Below are positions 52,677 to 64,000 of a stretch of 64,000 bases of DNA, piece after piece. The stretch covers positions 176,763 to 240,762 of the forward strand of contig WBMZ01010840.1 in assembly GCA_013400975.1 (NCBI GenBank), read 5' to 3'. The position numbers and the translations under genes were made by a program. The stretch comes from Atrichornis clamosus (taxonomy: Eukaryota > Chordata > Aves > Passeriformes > Menuridae). The number at the start of each line of letters is the position of its first letter. Positions within the stretch are counted from its first letter, which is position 1. Under the pieces are notes generated by a model. That model was not told the origin of the DNA and ran no database searches. It was given only the letters and a program-made list of their open reading frames with translations.

Positions 52677-53344
52677 CAGTCTTTTGAAAAGTAAACTGTG
52701 ATGTATTTCAAAGCAAGAAGAAAGACTTCCCACCCACACAGAAGAAATTCAGTTAGACACAACCCCAAAAAACTGCTTGAGATTGTAGGGAAGAGGAAGA
52801 GAAAGTTTATGTTCAGAAACTGCTTTTGATATGAGAGAGAACTACTTTTTACTGCTACATTTATTGTGAAAAGAGCAGGTAGTCAAGTCAGTTGTTCTGT
52901 CAGAAAGATGGAACAGTCGCAGATGACAGAATCTGGCTGGATAGGGTGGATCTGTCACTTTTCTAGTGTGGAATATGTCTGAGAGATTTTAGACATTAAA
53001 TCTGCTAAAACATCTACTGTTAACCTGAACTGGTTCTTACCATGTAACTAAGATGTGGTCAGCCCCCCCAGCTTTCATCTCTGTATCGCTGAGCTCTGGG
53101 AAGGACCTCCCCTAGAGTCAGGGTTCTGAGCATACTCCCCTATCCTTGCAGGAGCTAATTTGACCAAGTTAAGGAATCTAATTGACTGACTTCAACGTCA
53201 ACTCCCTCACTAGTAAGAACGATCATGAAAAAAGCTACAAGAAATTTTTTACCTGTCAGCTTTTCTCTCCAAAACTGCAGGTCTTTAGTTTGGCCATGTC
53301 TCTGCTTCATTATAGGTCAGTGAGTACAGACCAAATATATCCTC

Positions 53345-53495
53345 AGTCCTGACCCTGACCCTGATCCTGGCAGACTGACTTGACTTCCCACCTTGATCCT
53401 GGACCAACCTGATCACAGCAGTCTAACAGGGCTGTCACTGGACTAGCACTGACCCTGATCACTGTCCCTGGACCTGATCCTGATCCTCACTGGCT
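53345..53495 (+). repeat. Degenerate CTGAYC hexamer array
   Basis: Repeated CTGACC and CTGATC units (CCTGACCCTGACCCTGATCC, later ACCTGATCCTGATCCTCACT) are interspersed with GGACCA and CACTG words. It is a decayed hexamer minisatellite. Confidence 0.75.
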
Positions 53496-53747
53496 AAATT
53501 TCCTGACTTCTCACTGGGGAGGTCACAGACCCTGCCTGCCTTGTGGTCACCCTCTGCTCCTGGCTCCCCTTGCAGGACAGCTTGTCCTGGCTGCTACCTG
53601 ACATCTGGAAAGCATAGACTCACATCCTTTTTACATCAAATAGATGTCTAAAAGAAACTTCACGGGTCTAAATATATACCAGAGCATTCCAGAGGTCACA
53701 GTCTAAGGCTCTGTGGCTGATTCATGAGAACACCTATGCAGCAGAAT

Positions 53748-53915
53748 ATCACAGACTCACAAAAGCATGGTTTGGGAAGGACTTCTGGAGGTTTCTAGTC
53801 CAGTCTCTTGTTAGCAGTGCTAAGATCACGTGAAATCAGCTGTGGTTTTGTCTATCTCAGTTTTTAAAACATCCAAGAATAAAGAGTCTCTGTATAACCT
53901 GTACAGCAGTGCATT
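53748..53915 (-). mobile_element. Old, degenerate CR1 3' end
   Basis: Minus orientation: ATCACAGACTCACAAAAGCA, TGGTTTGGGAAGGACTTC, and AAACATCCAAGAATAAAGAG further in follow the CR1 3' UTR order with gaps. It is more diverged than the other CR1 copies here. Confidence 0.7.
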
Positions 53916-56900
53916 ACCCTCTTTTTTCTCTTAACTTTCACCTCCCAAGGTGAAATTTGTGGACATTTATGGTTGCAATTGGAGCAACGCTTAAATTTCT
54001 CAAGTTTCCCTGAAATTCTTCCAGTCCCTCATTTATGGAATCACTTAAGTCCTTCTGGTACAAAACTCTAAGTTCTCCTCTGGGCCATGTCAATATTCTC
54101 TTTTGTCCTGAATGTTTCACGGTTTGTTTGGTGTTTGTTTCTTTCTTTTTTTAAATTTTTTTTTAATTAGAAAAATATTCAAAGGTTTGTCATTTATTTT
54201 AAAATATGCTTGAGGAATGAGACACCTGCAGTACATTTATACATTTTCAGCAGACTGCTGAGATGGTGGGCTGGAGGCTATGATACTACAATATGTGAAA
54301 AAGCCCGTCACACAGGATACCTGCTGGAGTCCTGAGCTGCATAGAGAGATGGGCATAGCCCTGGCCATAATGTCTTTGATTGATCTAAGCATCAGCCCAT
54401 TCATGGGTTTTGTTTAAGAGATACCCAGTTGTTCCCCTCCAGAACAGATTCCAGGACAAATCTAGTCTGCATGCTGTGCTGCTGGTCAGGGAAATGGGAC
54501 CCCGGAGTGAAACAATGAGTAATCCAAGCTGACGGGCTAGTGACCTGCTGACCCTTAGATAAAGAGCTCATTATTGATGCTTTTAACACAGGGAAAAGAG
54601 TGATCCAAATCTTCTTAAGTATTTCCACTAGATGGGCATTCTGTCAGGGAGCAAGACATCTTGATTGACATCTCTTGGTGAGTGAAAAGACTGCACTGGC
54701 AAAGTGTCTCTTGTATTTCTGTCATGTGACACTTAAGGCGTACTTGGCCAATTTGTCATTGCTGTATTTTGCTCAAATGATCCATTAAGTATTTAGTAAA
54801 AGAAATACCATAATGCTGCTTTTTCTTTTCAAGTCAAATGGAATCAGAGAACTGCAGAGTTTACTTTTGATGAGGGCTTACTGCAGCCTCATACGGCTGA
54901 GTTTTGGAATACGGGGAAAAGTGTGAGAGGGAAAAACAGTGGAAGTGTTCCCTTGCAGTATTTCTCATGTAAGAATTCTGAGTAGAACCCTCCATACTAC
55001 TTTCCTTCTGAAAACTTAGTGACAGATTTTGATAATGCAGAGATGGCTTTGCTGATATTGTAGGACCTCATCAACATACCTGGACAACCTGATGAAAGTC
55101 TCTCAAGTCAGTTTGCAAGCTTACAACTGCTTTTTCGGGAGTAGATTCCATTGCTTTGGAGAATACCAGGAAAACTGCTCTGAGGGGGCTAGTGGCAATC
55201 CTTCTCAAACTCTAGATGGTGGCAGCATTGAATACCAAACCAACACTGAACACCAAACAGCAAGTGATACAGCTGAGGAAAGGGGAACAGAAAAAGTGCA
55301 GAAACAGTACTGAGTGCTTTAGACTATGACAGTCAGACAGTTGCCAAGGGGGAAAAGCTGTTAAAAATCTTATATAATAGACATTTACAACTAATATTAT
55401 CACTGGATTTCCCAAATGCAAGCTGTGTTCCTTTCAGGCAAGCACATTTCTTCTTGAACTCAGTGAATCATAAATACTGACTCAGAGAGACAGGAAGTGC
55501 TTGATAGCTGTTTCTCTTTTGCATTTGGAATAAAGCAGTCACATGTTTCTGTCCCATAGGATATGCTGGATAAAGGACATGTCTGTGACAAAGAAGGATG
55601 AGAAAACTGCTAAAGAAGCCCTGATAATGTAAATTAAACAGGAAGTGGGTGAAGATCTTCCTGCACATACTAATGGTTTAACAACTTGAAGAATGTAGCA
55701 TTACAAAAATGGAAGGATTACTGGTCAAATCCTTATATTTGAAAGGGGTTTCAAGACTTCAGCATCTATAATCTGGTTAGCCTAACATTACCAGCATAGT
55801 AAACAAGGGATTTCATTTGAAGCAATGCACAGCAACATTTAACAAAAAACCCCCAAAACACTCCCCCGCCAAAAAAACCCCAACCCTGAATCTTTGAAAA
55901 GACCACAGCATCAAAACTTAGTTGCTTTTCTTTTTTTTTTCTGATAACAAAATAAAACAAAACAAAAAGAGGTTCACTGGTTGATAATGACCCTATATTG
56001 AGTATCTCTAGGCATTAATTTAATCCCATATTACATCTTGACTAAAACCTGACACCCTGAGAGGTTCTTGCTACCTCTCCACGTCTCTAGGAGACATCTC
56101 TTTGAATGGATTTGCTCTTTCTTTCTGGCCTTGAAGAAACTATAGTGATGAATAAAAATACCTTTAACTAAAAAATACGTTGCTCCTCTATCCAGAAAAA
56201 GGAGACAAAAAATGAAGGTAGAGCTATGTAGGTTGTTTCAAAAGGCTGCTACTCAGTTCAGCTCAGCTTAACTCAGCTCGAGTGTCTCTCTGCACTGACA
56301 GCATTTGGCTTGCACTTATGTATATTTGTATCTCTTACCTGCATTTATCAAACAAGCTTTTTGTTCATGTGCAAATAGAGCTGGAATCTTGCCTCAGGAT
56401 TCTCTAACTTTATTGCTATAGCACCTGATACAACAGCTAAAGATTCTTATAAATTATAAATTCACGTAAACAATGAAGCTTATTTAGACCTCCAAAACGG
56501 AGACCAGAAGTCAGCTGTAGATTTTACAGACCCTTAAGAACCAGTGATGGCTTTGAAAGTTGGGTGATCGCTCTGCAAGCACCGCCTTTTTTTTGGAAGT
56601 CTCAATGGAAGAAACATGAGGTTTCAGATGGGGACCACTCAGCAATATGCCCTCTCAACTCACTTTAAAAACAGTGGCTGAATTCTTCATTTCTCAAACA
56701 TCTGGAGAATCATTTAAGACTTACCCTTTAAGGCCTCTTAAAATCCAGTGTAGTGAGGGACAAGCAGGGATGGGCTGATACAGCCTGTAGATCTGTTCCT
56801 GGAAGAACATGCCTCCATAAAAAAATTATGTGAGGAGAATTTGATGGTGTATTCACTAAGGGAACAGGCGGGTTCTGAAATTCAACTAGGCAATAAACTT

Positions 56901-59900
56901 TCAGCTCAGAAATCTCCTGTGAGGTATCCTGAAAAACAGCTCCAGCACCAGTTAATGTGGTGTCATCTGATCAAATGAACTGGAGGACATTAACACAGGA
57001 AAAAATGGATCAGATAAGCAGCCTGCTCGGGGCTGCTTCCCTCTGTTACAAAAATATGTGCTTCATCCCACTACTTTCCTGACATTGTCATGGCAGAACA
57101 TATAAATGGATTGGACAAAGAAGAAATACTTTGCTCCCTTCCTGTCTGCCACAAAAGGCATTTCTTTGTTCAGGACAGAAAACACCACATGATAATGTGC
57201 TGCTCTCCACCTGATGCCTGTCCAACATCCTTATTCACAGCAGCGAAAGAGCAGCTGCATCTGCCTGTATCTGTAGTGTGTCATTGCTGAAAGGATTTCA
57301 GATGGCTGTGTTGGCAAATGCTGGGTTGACTAAACATAGCTGTAGGCATGAGGTAATAATTGATGTGTAATGCAGAATATTCAAACGTATACACCTTAGC
57401 ATGCGTGAAGCCATGATGGAAAGGCATGCACACTAGCTACAAAAATAAACACAATGATTAAAAGAAACTACTCTACCTCTGTCTTAAATACAGGAAAAAC
57501 AAACCTAATGAGTTCTGACAGATTCCACAAGTTAAGTCTCAGGAAGTAGACTAGAATTTTCTATCTTTTATTAAACGTATAAGCATGTTACCACCCTACT
57601 AACTGCTCTAGGGCTATCCTTCCCATTTCCTTCCATGTTAAATTTTGTCAGTAAATTCCAGCATGAACAGCTTGCTGCCACTTCAATTAATGCCCAACTG
57701 ACTCTAATAGTCACAACTACATCATATAGTTATAGCTATTCCATAACAGTCAAATAACCAGCCAGTATGATGTGTGATGTGCTGCTGGTTCAATATGGTG
57801 TAAACTTGCACCACGCCCCGAAGCGTACAGAGAAGGGTTGTATATTGCAGTGCACTCTAATCCAGGTATCAACAGAAACACTAAAAACTATCGGCGTATT
57901 TAAGTTGAGACAAAGTACCATCCTGAGAATGCTGCTTATCTGTCCTCGGTCACTGTAAATGTAACCAAAGAGAAAGTACCATCAATCTTTCAACTGCTAC
58001 AATTAGAAATGTTCTGGTATGTTGTGCTAAAATATCATTGTGCAGGGCTGTTTTCCACACAATGTGTTATTACTGGTAGCCTCACGGCCAGGGACAGGTG
58101 GAAAAAGAAAAGAGTTACCACAGGCTGCTCCAAAGAACCACCTAATTGCTTTCAAGAGCAGTGAACACACTGTCCCCTGCATTTCCGAGAGGCTCCAATG
58201 AACAGTTTCACAGGACAAGGCAGGAAACCATAGGTCAGAGTACCTTACACCAATGATACAAAAAGAACTGGATTTAACAGTGGGGTTTAAAAAGCAACTT
58301 TTCTTTGCATTCATTAATCTGCTTATGCTGAGAGACATCAGTTTTCTTCTTATCTATAAGACTGCTTGCTAGAACTTGATTTCTTGCAAGTATTAAACCC
58401 AATTAATTTCATTATGGAAGCTCTTTGGGATTATGGAAATAATTTCTAAACAAAACAAACACAAGCAAATGAGAAAAGAGGAACCTGAATACTTCAGGTC
58501 GATTCCTTTTGTATTGTTCCAGTTTTACACTTGATCACAAACAAGTAGTGAATGGTATCTGAAAGGTGAAGATATCTGTCTAATTTTTTCTCATATTGGT
58601 TATTTGCAGAATCTTTAAGTTAAAAGAGAAAAGGAGTCATTACTTTATGGTACCACACCAACATTTATCTCTCATTATAGAAATTATTCAGTCATTAATT
58701 GTTAAGGAAGGATCACTTTTATGGTGAGGTTATTAGAAACAGTAATTGGAGTATGCTTCATGTCATAAATTTAGTACATTGTAAATGAGTAGTCATATAA
58801 ATTAACATTTAAAAGAATCATTCCTACTTAGTAATAACACAGGAGGTGCAGGACAGGTTCAGTGAATTAATGGAGAAGTTGATACTTGAGGTAAAGGCCA
58901 CTTATCCCAGTTAGCCAATAATCCCCAGGAGAAACCCTGTGCCAAGATCTAAAAAGACATAAGAAAGGCTTCACTTTTGGCTGACTGAATCTTGCATCTT
59001 GAACACATTGAAGAACAGATGCATGCTGTCACATAAAAATGCTGTCAATTTTCCATGGTTTTATACTTCTGTATTATTGGATAGAGCTGGCTGAATACTA
59101 GCTGATGTTTAAGGCACCTGCATTCTAAATTCCAAGATTTACACCATGTTGGAAAGCAAAATAAATGTTTGCTCAAAGGCTACAAAGCACTGGAGTAAGA
59201 ATCATTAATGAGTTTTGATTCAGAGACCCAGAGTTGTGATGCTCTGTAAATCAGTTCTGCGAGTTCATTGCTAAATATCTGCAGAATGAGGATCAATAAA
59301 TGCAGAAAGTGAAATTTAACAATATTAGTAATATTTAAATTAGCAAAGACAGTTACAGAGGATTTTGCAATCTGTAGAAAATTAAATACAGAGTAAATAA
59401 CCAGATTAAATGAAAGCAGAAAAATTCAGTTTCAATGAATACAATTAGCTCTGTATACAGATAGAAATACAGTTAGAAATCAGAGGAAGTTTTTAGAAGA
59501 GTATTATGTGCATACAGAATAAGGGTAAATATCATAATCCCCATTGACGACTTTTGTCTCAGAAAGATCCTGGCAAATGCAGAACAGGTCTATGGTAGGA
59601 TAATGCCAAGGTTAAAGCTATGAGCAGGAGAAGGCACAATTTCAAGGGGAAAGCTACAACTGAGAGAGGCAATGTGCCAAGTGTCTGAAATAACAAAAAA
59701 AGATGTTTGAACATAGTTTGGCCTATAGATTGTGACAAAGACAAGAAATATTAATACTGAAAGGCAACAGACATAAAATAGTACAAATACCCCGTTTTCT
59801 ACCATTTATAATTAATCTGTGTGGATTGTTGTCACAGGAAAACAGCCTAGTAAATTCCTGAAAAGTAGCATCTGCAGCCCAGCCTGAGATGACCTTGAGA

Positions 59901-60350
59901 TAAGAACTGTGAATCCCCATGTGTTGAGGTATCAAGCCAGGGCCAGCTGGGTCTCAGGGAAAAGTTCTTTTTTTGTGGCCCAACAGAGAAGGGAGCAGAA
60001 GCGCTGTGGTTGAAGGGCAGATGTTACAACAGAAGAACTGCTGGTTTGTAATGGCATCACAGCTTTTGTCGCTGGTTTTACAAATCTGGGGGATAGGATT
60101 TGGTATTTATGGGGAAATGTACTAATAAAATGCCAGCATGCATGTCACGCCTTCTTAGTGCTTGTGATTCATCTTCCTATATATCACTGAAACTATGGGC
60201 ATATTTTTAGCTTTTTATTGATCTCAGGAAGTGAAATAACTGAATGGCACTGAGGATTTTGCACTGAAATCAAGTTAGTTATATATCATAAATTAATTTG
60301 AGTTTTTATCTTTTAGTCCAAAATCAAAAACTAATTTAAAACAGATTGTT

Positions 60351-60580
60351 GGTTAGTGGTTAAAAAGAAAATTAAGTCTTGGTTATTCTGAATTGTATTC
60401 TCAGCTCTGAGTCAGAAATCTTGTGTGAATTCAGACAAGTTATTTAACTTCTATATATCTAAACTTCCTCATACCTGCAAAATGGATCTGCCTAATGAAG
60501 ATGCTGCTGAGTCATTAAGTGCATTCTGTGTTCCAGCTATGAAAAACTTCATGGAAATGCAAAGTGTTATTACCGAGCAT
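60351..60580 (+). mobile_element. MIR SINE relic with tRNA-like head
   Basis: The full order of a MIR is visible in plus orientation: the tRNA-derived head (TTGGTTAGTGGTTAAAAAG), then TTGTGTGAATTCAGACAAGT, the core TTATTTAACTTC and CTTCCTCATACCTGCAAAAT. It ends with TTAAGTGCATTCTGTGTTCC. It is the clearest MIR in the window and one of its longest ancient SINE copies. Confidence 0.7.
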
Positions 60581-61581
60581 TGTTTTGAAGCTCCTACAAA
60601 TGAGTCAGATTCATCTAGCTGTCACCCCACGTCAAATAAATGTAATTATATAGTGACAGCATAGCTAGGGACATTTATCTGAGTGAAATTCTAGATAGTT
60701 GCTGCCTGGTATCCCAGATACTTACCCAGGTGTATAGTGGGAATTATGGTGGACTGTTTCCGTAAGCTCTATGCTTGTTTGGAGTTTATTCTGCCTGTCT
60801 CTCTCTTAATCTGTCTCTCAGGTCATCCACAAACAGTTCCCAAGGATCACCAGGCCAGTCACAGTTTTCATGCTGAAAACAGCACCAAAAGGTGTTGGAT
60901 CTGCATTGCATGAAGCAGTGCCATGGATGCCAACTGAACTCAGGCCAGGAGCTGCATTCCTGCACTGCTTCCCTTTCCTATCAATAGCCAATGTAGTTCC
61001 TTAGTAGTGAGGGATATTATGTGAGTGCTGATGATTTTATTACTGTACATCACACAAGGTGTTCTGCAACATGTCTGCTCCAAATTACAAAAGAAATTGA
61101 AATAATAATCCTCTGCGCTACTTGGCAGATTTGATTATACCTTGCTGCCAAGCCTTTTGAACCCATGCTGACTCTTTTTCTGCTGATAGAGAAGTCTTTG
61201 CCTGCATCCTCACAGGTGCTAGGTGATGCTAGAGGGTGCATTTGGGCAACCAGGAGGAGACACACAGGGCTTGGTATTACAGCTGGGAGCCAATTTACTT
61301 CTATCTGCCCAAGCTTGCTGCAGGCTTAAAGATGGGATGAAGGTTGCATGTAAGAGATAATCAGAATAAATGCTCCCAGCAAAGCACCATGAGGAACAGA
61401 TTGTGTAGAAAATATGAACACAGGGACACTTCAGGCAATGTGCATGGTGACTCGATGCCTGCAGCTGAAGATCACTGTGCTGTTCTCTATGAGCAGTGCC
61501 ACCTCCTGGTGTCCTGGATCAGGCCTAGAAGAAGGATCTTTCCCACAACAGCTGAGAGAAATAATAAAAATGCACTGAAAG

Positions 61582-62425
61582 TCACCCAGACATGAGAACT
61601 GCTTCCTGTTTGTAGTGTATATTATGATCCAAGGAGTACTGATTTTTTGTTGCTAGGCTCCTCTTTTCATGTCTGCAGAAGTAGACCAGTTGCCCCTCCT
61701 GAGCATCAATGAAATTACTGGGAACTGTCAATGTCCTGCTGCAATTTGTGAAAGAAACGCCAGATGGAAGCATCAATTCCAACATTTTGGTTCTGGTATC
61801 TTGTGCAAGCTCCAGGGCTGATGGCCATGGAATTGCATCTAGCACAACAGAGTTGTAACATAGGAACTCCAGCACAACCTCTTTGTTCAGTGTGGTTCAA
61901 CCTCAGCCAGTACTGCTACTGGGGGAAAAGAGTTCGGATTCTCATAAATCATTTTCTCAAATGCTGAGGGAGCTGGAAATATTGTTGGTGATATGAAGTG
62001 CACAGCAGAATAGATTCCCTCATCCATTTCACAGAGCTGATAAACAGTAATGCCCTTCAGTCTCTCCCCAGCTGGCCCAGCTTCAGATGAGTAGCACAGT
62101 AATGAAAGCCTCCATATCCTATTAGCAGTTCTCGGGCCATCCGTAGCTCATTGGAGAAATGCCTGCTCCGAGCTGAGATGGATGGCTTCCTCCGTAATGA
62201 AAACTGAGTGGGGAGTAGCACTGCATGGGGAAGACCTGCTTCTATCTCATCCCTATGCAGGAGGAGCAATACTTGCAAGGGGGCATTTTGGTAAGTATCT
62301 GGTACCTTTGTTTCATGTAACAAAGGAAAGACAAATGATAGCACATTCATAACTCTAATACCAGTTTTGACATAATAGGACAAAATGGTGCCTGAGGATT
62401 CCTGTGTATCAAGCAGATGGGCCAT
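61582..62425 (-). pseudogene. Unidentified cluster of open frames, possibly a decayed coding sequence
   Basis: A 122-codon minus-strand frame (62057..62425) contains LLLLHRDEIEAGLPHAVLLP and ELRMARELLIGYGGFHYCAT. Near its end a one-base shift enters another frame, which stays open for about 60 codons (LKGITVYQLCEMDEGIYSAV...) to about 61870. A third frame (61582..61875) continues for 97 codons (LEFLCYNSVVLDAIPWPSAL...). The chain of long frames with protein-like composition could be a broken retrocopy or an old mobile-element ORF. I do not recognise the protein, and chance is a serious alternative, since other unrelated open frames of 120-140 codons occur in this window. Confidence 0.2.
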
Positions 62426-63444
62426 CCATTATTTTCCTTCAGGTCAGGGGTCATCCTAAAATGAGAGTCAGCAATCATTTTGCAGGCTATAACAAAACCA
62501 TTTTTTTGCCTGCTTCCTAATCCCAGAAAGCACTACTGTCCTCTACTTTTGTCCACATACATTATCATTTTTGTCTATTATGTGTGTCCCAAGAGACTTA
62601 ATAGTCTTTTCTTCAGTGCAGCTTGATCTGGAGCAGCTGTAAGCTTTGCTGCAGGCAGTGTCTGACAACTGCTTGTCTCTTGGTCAGTGTCAGTTCCCTG
62701 GGGAAGGGTAGGCATTCATTTCATTATTAAAGCATGGAAAAAAATCCTATATTCATTTAGATCCAGAATAAATACGTAATATTTGGAACAAAGGGCCCAT
62801 GTTCCAGTCCAGCTGGCAGTGCTTTTACCATTGCTATTCTTCAAGGCCAGCTCCTGCTTAACGCATGCATTAAGGTCATTTATTTAAGAATAATGGAATG
62901 TGCTGCAAAAGCCCTTTTTTCCTCTGTCAGTCTGAATGTCACCTTTCAGCATCTCTCATTGATCCTCAAGCATTAAGAGCTTGTGTGAAGCTGCAGTTTT
63001 GTAAAAATAAAGATTGTTCAATTACAGTACTTGGAAGAAGAGAGCAATATCTAAGAACAAGCCCAGTGGTGTTTTGTTGGGGTTTTCTTTCAAAACCAGA
63101 TGTGAGTCTTATTTTGTCATATGTGTTCTCATTCAGGTGTTAGGTGAGTTGCAAATTGAATCTATAAATTACCTCCTCCATTACTAGGGTAAAAATGGAT
63201 GATGATAAAAGAGTTTATTGTTAGCTTACTACAGGACACCCTAGTACTTCACATGATTAGCCAAGGTAAGATGGAGTGCTTCAAAACTGTCGATGTGCTC
63301 TTGCTGCCGTTGTCCAGCACATCCGTTTATGTTCCCTTCTATTTGAGACATGAAAGAAATGGGCTCTGAACCAGCTAGCTCCTCTTTATTTTAAGAAGAA
63401 GTTAATCCTGGAAAGGTGCAGCATTGTAAAGGATTAGGATGAAA

Positions 63445-63497
63445 TCTTGACCCTGTTGATATTAATGGGCATGATAATTTACATCAACAGGACAAGA
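63445..63497. repeat. Imperfect inverted repeat
   Basis: Arms TCTTGACCCTGTTGAT (63445..63460) and ATCAACAGGACAAGA (63483..63497) are complementary apart from a one-base gap, with a 22-bp loop. The sequence resembles a palindromic segment (CTGAAGTCAATGG-type) that is frequent in old amniote repeats. Confidence 0.6.
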
Positions 63498-64000
63498 AGA
63501 GTCTCTGTGGTAATATACAACTAGTATTTCAGCCATATTGCCTTCTTGGCGGTCTCCAAGCATGTGGAGGCACCATCCTCCAAAGATTATGTGGAAGGGT
63601 AAACAATAATAAGGTGAAAGGCACTTCAAATGTAAATCAAACATATGTCTATGTTTTGATACCAACTTTCAAAAATATAGGCTGAGATTTGTCTCAGGCA
63701 ATGGTAGAAACTCAAAGATAAGCATGAATTCTGAGTTACCATGTCCAGAGGGTGATTTATCCATCCACCTATCCTTGAGATGGTGGGCTTATCCTTATCA
63801 TAACTTATGTTGAACTGAAACCATATCTGTAACAATTTTTCCTTTTTTAGCTGGTTAATGTTAAACTGATTTTAGAATTCAGCTTCTTCAGCCTTTTACA
63901 GACCCCTTGTGAAATAAGCTAATCCTATTATAGGAAGGTAGGAAGTTTTGCTTACACTGCTCTTTTTATAGAATATTTAATATATTTTAATAATTTTATA

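Larger units (their letters stand above)
48546..53747. other. Intergenic stretch with ancient repeats
   Basis: No gene is recognisable. Named contents are the ancient CR1/L3-type relic at 49480..50420, a MIR-like relic at 50970..51150, an (AAT)n microsatellite and a degenerate CTGATC array, each listed separately. Confidence 0.6.
53916..64000. other. Intergenic stretch to the right edge
   Basis: No gene is recognised. The stretch holds a MIR relic (60351..60580), an imperfect palindrome at 63445..63497 and an unexplained cluster of minus-strand open frames at 61.58-62.43 kb. Other sequence is AT-rich and unannotated. Confidence 0.55.

Noticed and set aside
59200..59320. Possible additional MIR-like stretch
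   Set aside because: Only one block (ATCTGCAGAATGAGGATCAA) resembles MIR; the remainder does not follow the element order, so it was not annotated.
1..64000. tRNA, rRNA, CRISPR arrays, bacterial operons or an integrated viral gene set
   Set aside because: No clover-leaf-like tRNA gene, rRNA segment, spaced direct-repeat array or recognisable viral coding gene was seen; the retroelement remains are LTR or LINE 3' fragments.

Overview
The window is vertebrate genomic DNA, almost certainly from a bird. The evidence is a string of CR1 retrotransposon 3' ends, an LTR of a type I know from avian genomes, relics of older amniote repeats (CR1/L3-type LINEs, MIR-type SINEs), and exons of one recognisable vertebrate gene. 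That gene is clavesin-1 (CLVS1), a neuronal Sec14/CRAL-TRIO lipid-binding protein, transcribed from the minus strand. Nothing bacterial, phage-like or CRISPR-like is present. The exact species cannot be told from what I can see.

Gene layout, following transcription from right to left: a GC-rich, CpG-rich island at about 39.0-39.6 kb is the probable CLVS1 promoter and non-coding exon 1. Intron 1 is about 10 kb. Exon 2 (28421..29042) carries a 5' UTR with several upstream ATGs plus the first 129 codons and two bases of the next. Intron 2 is about 22.9 kb. Exon 3 (5326..5500) encodes the next 58 residues. Intron 3 runs off the left edge, so the rest of the CRAL-TRIO domain and the C-terminal tail are outside the window. 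Splice sites and phases of exons 2 and 3 fit exactly (AG|G arginine codon between them).

Non-genic content: intron 2 holds an ancient LINE relic, a younger CR1 3' end and a perfect 67-bp tandem duplication. Intron 1 holds two CR1 3' ends, two MIR-like relics, a 15-C homopolymer and, next to the island, a polypurine/polypyrimidine tract of about 780 bp. Upstream of the island (39.6-64 kb) I see no recognisable gene, only repeats: an avian LTR, CR1 fragments, ancient CR1/L3 and MIR relics, microsatellites and an unexplained cluster of open frames at 61.6-62.4 kb.

The most interesting observation is in CLVS1 itself. The ATG that corresponds to the mammalian start is still recognisable 64 bp upstream, but it is out of frame with the conserved protein. 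The bird protein therefore appears to start at the internal methionine used by the paralogue CLVS2, and the old start is now an overlapping upstream ORF. I saw no convincing undescribed system; most of the window is ordinary intron and intergenic sequence.
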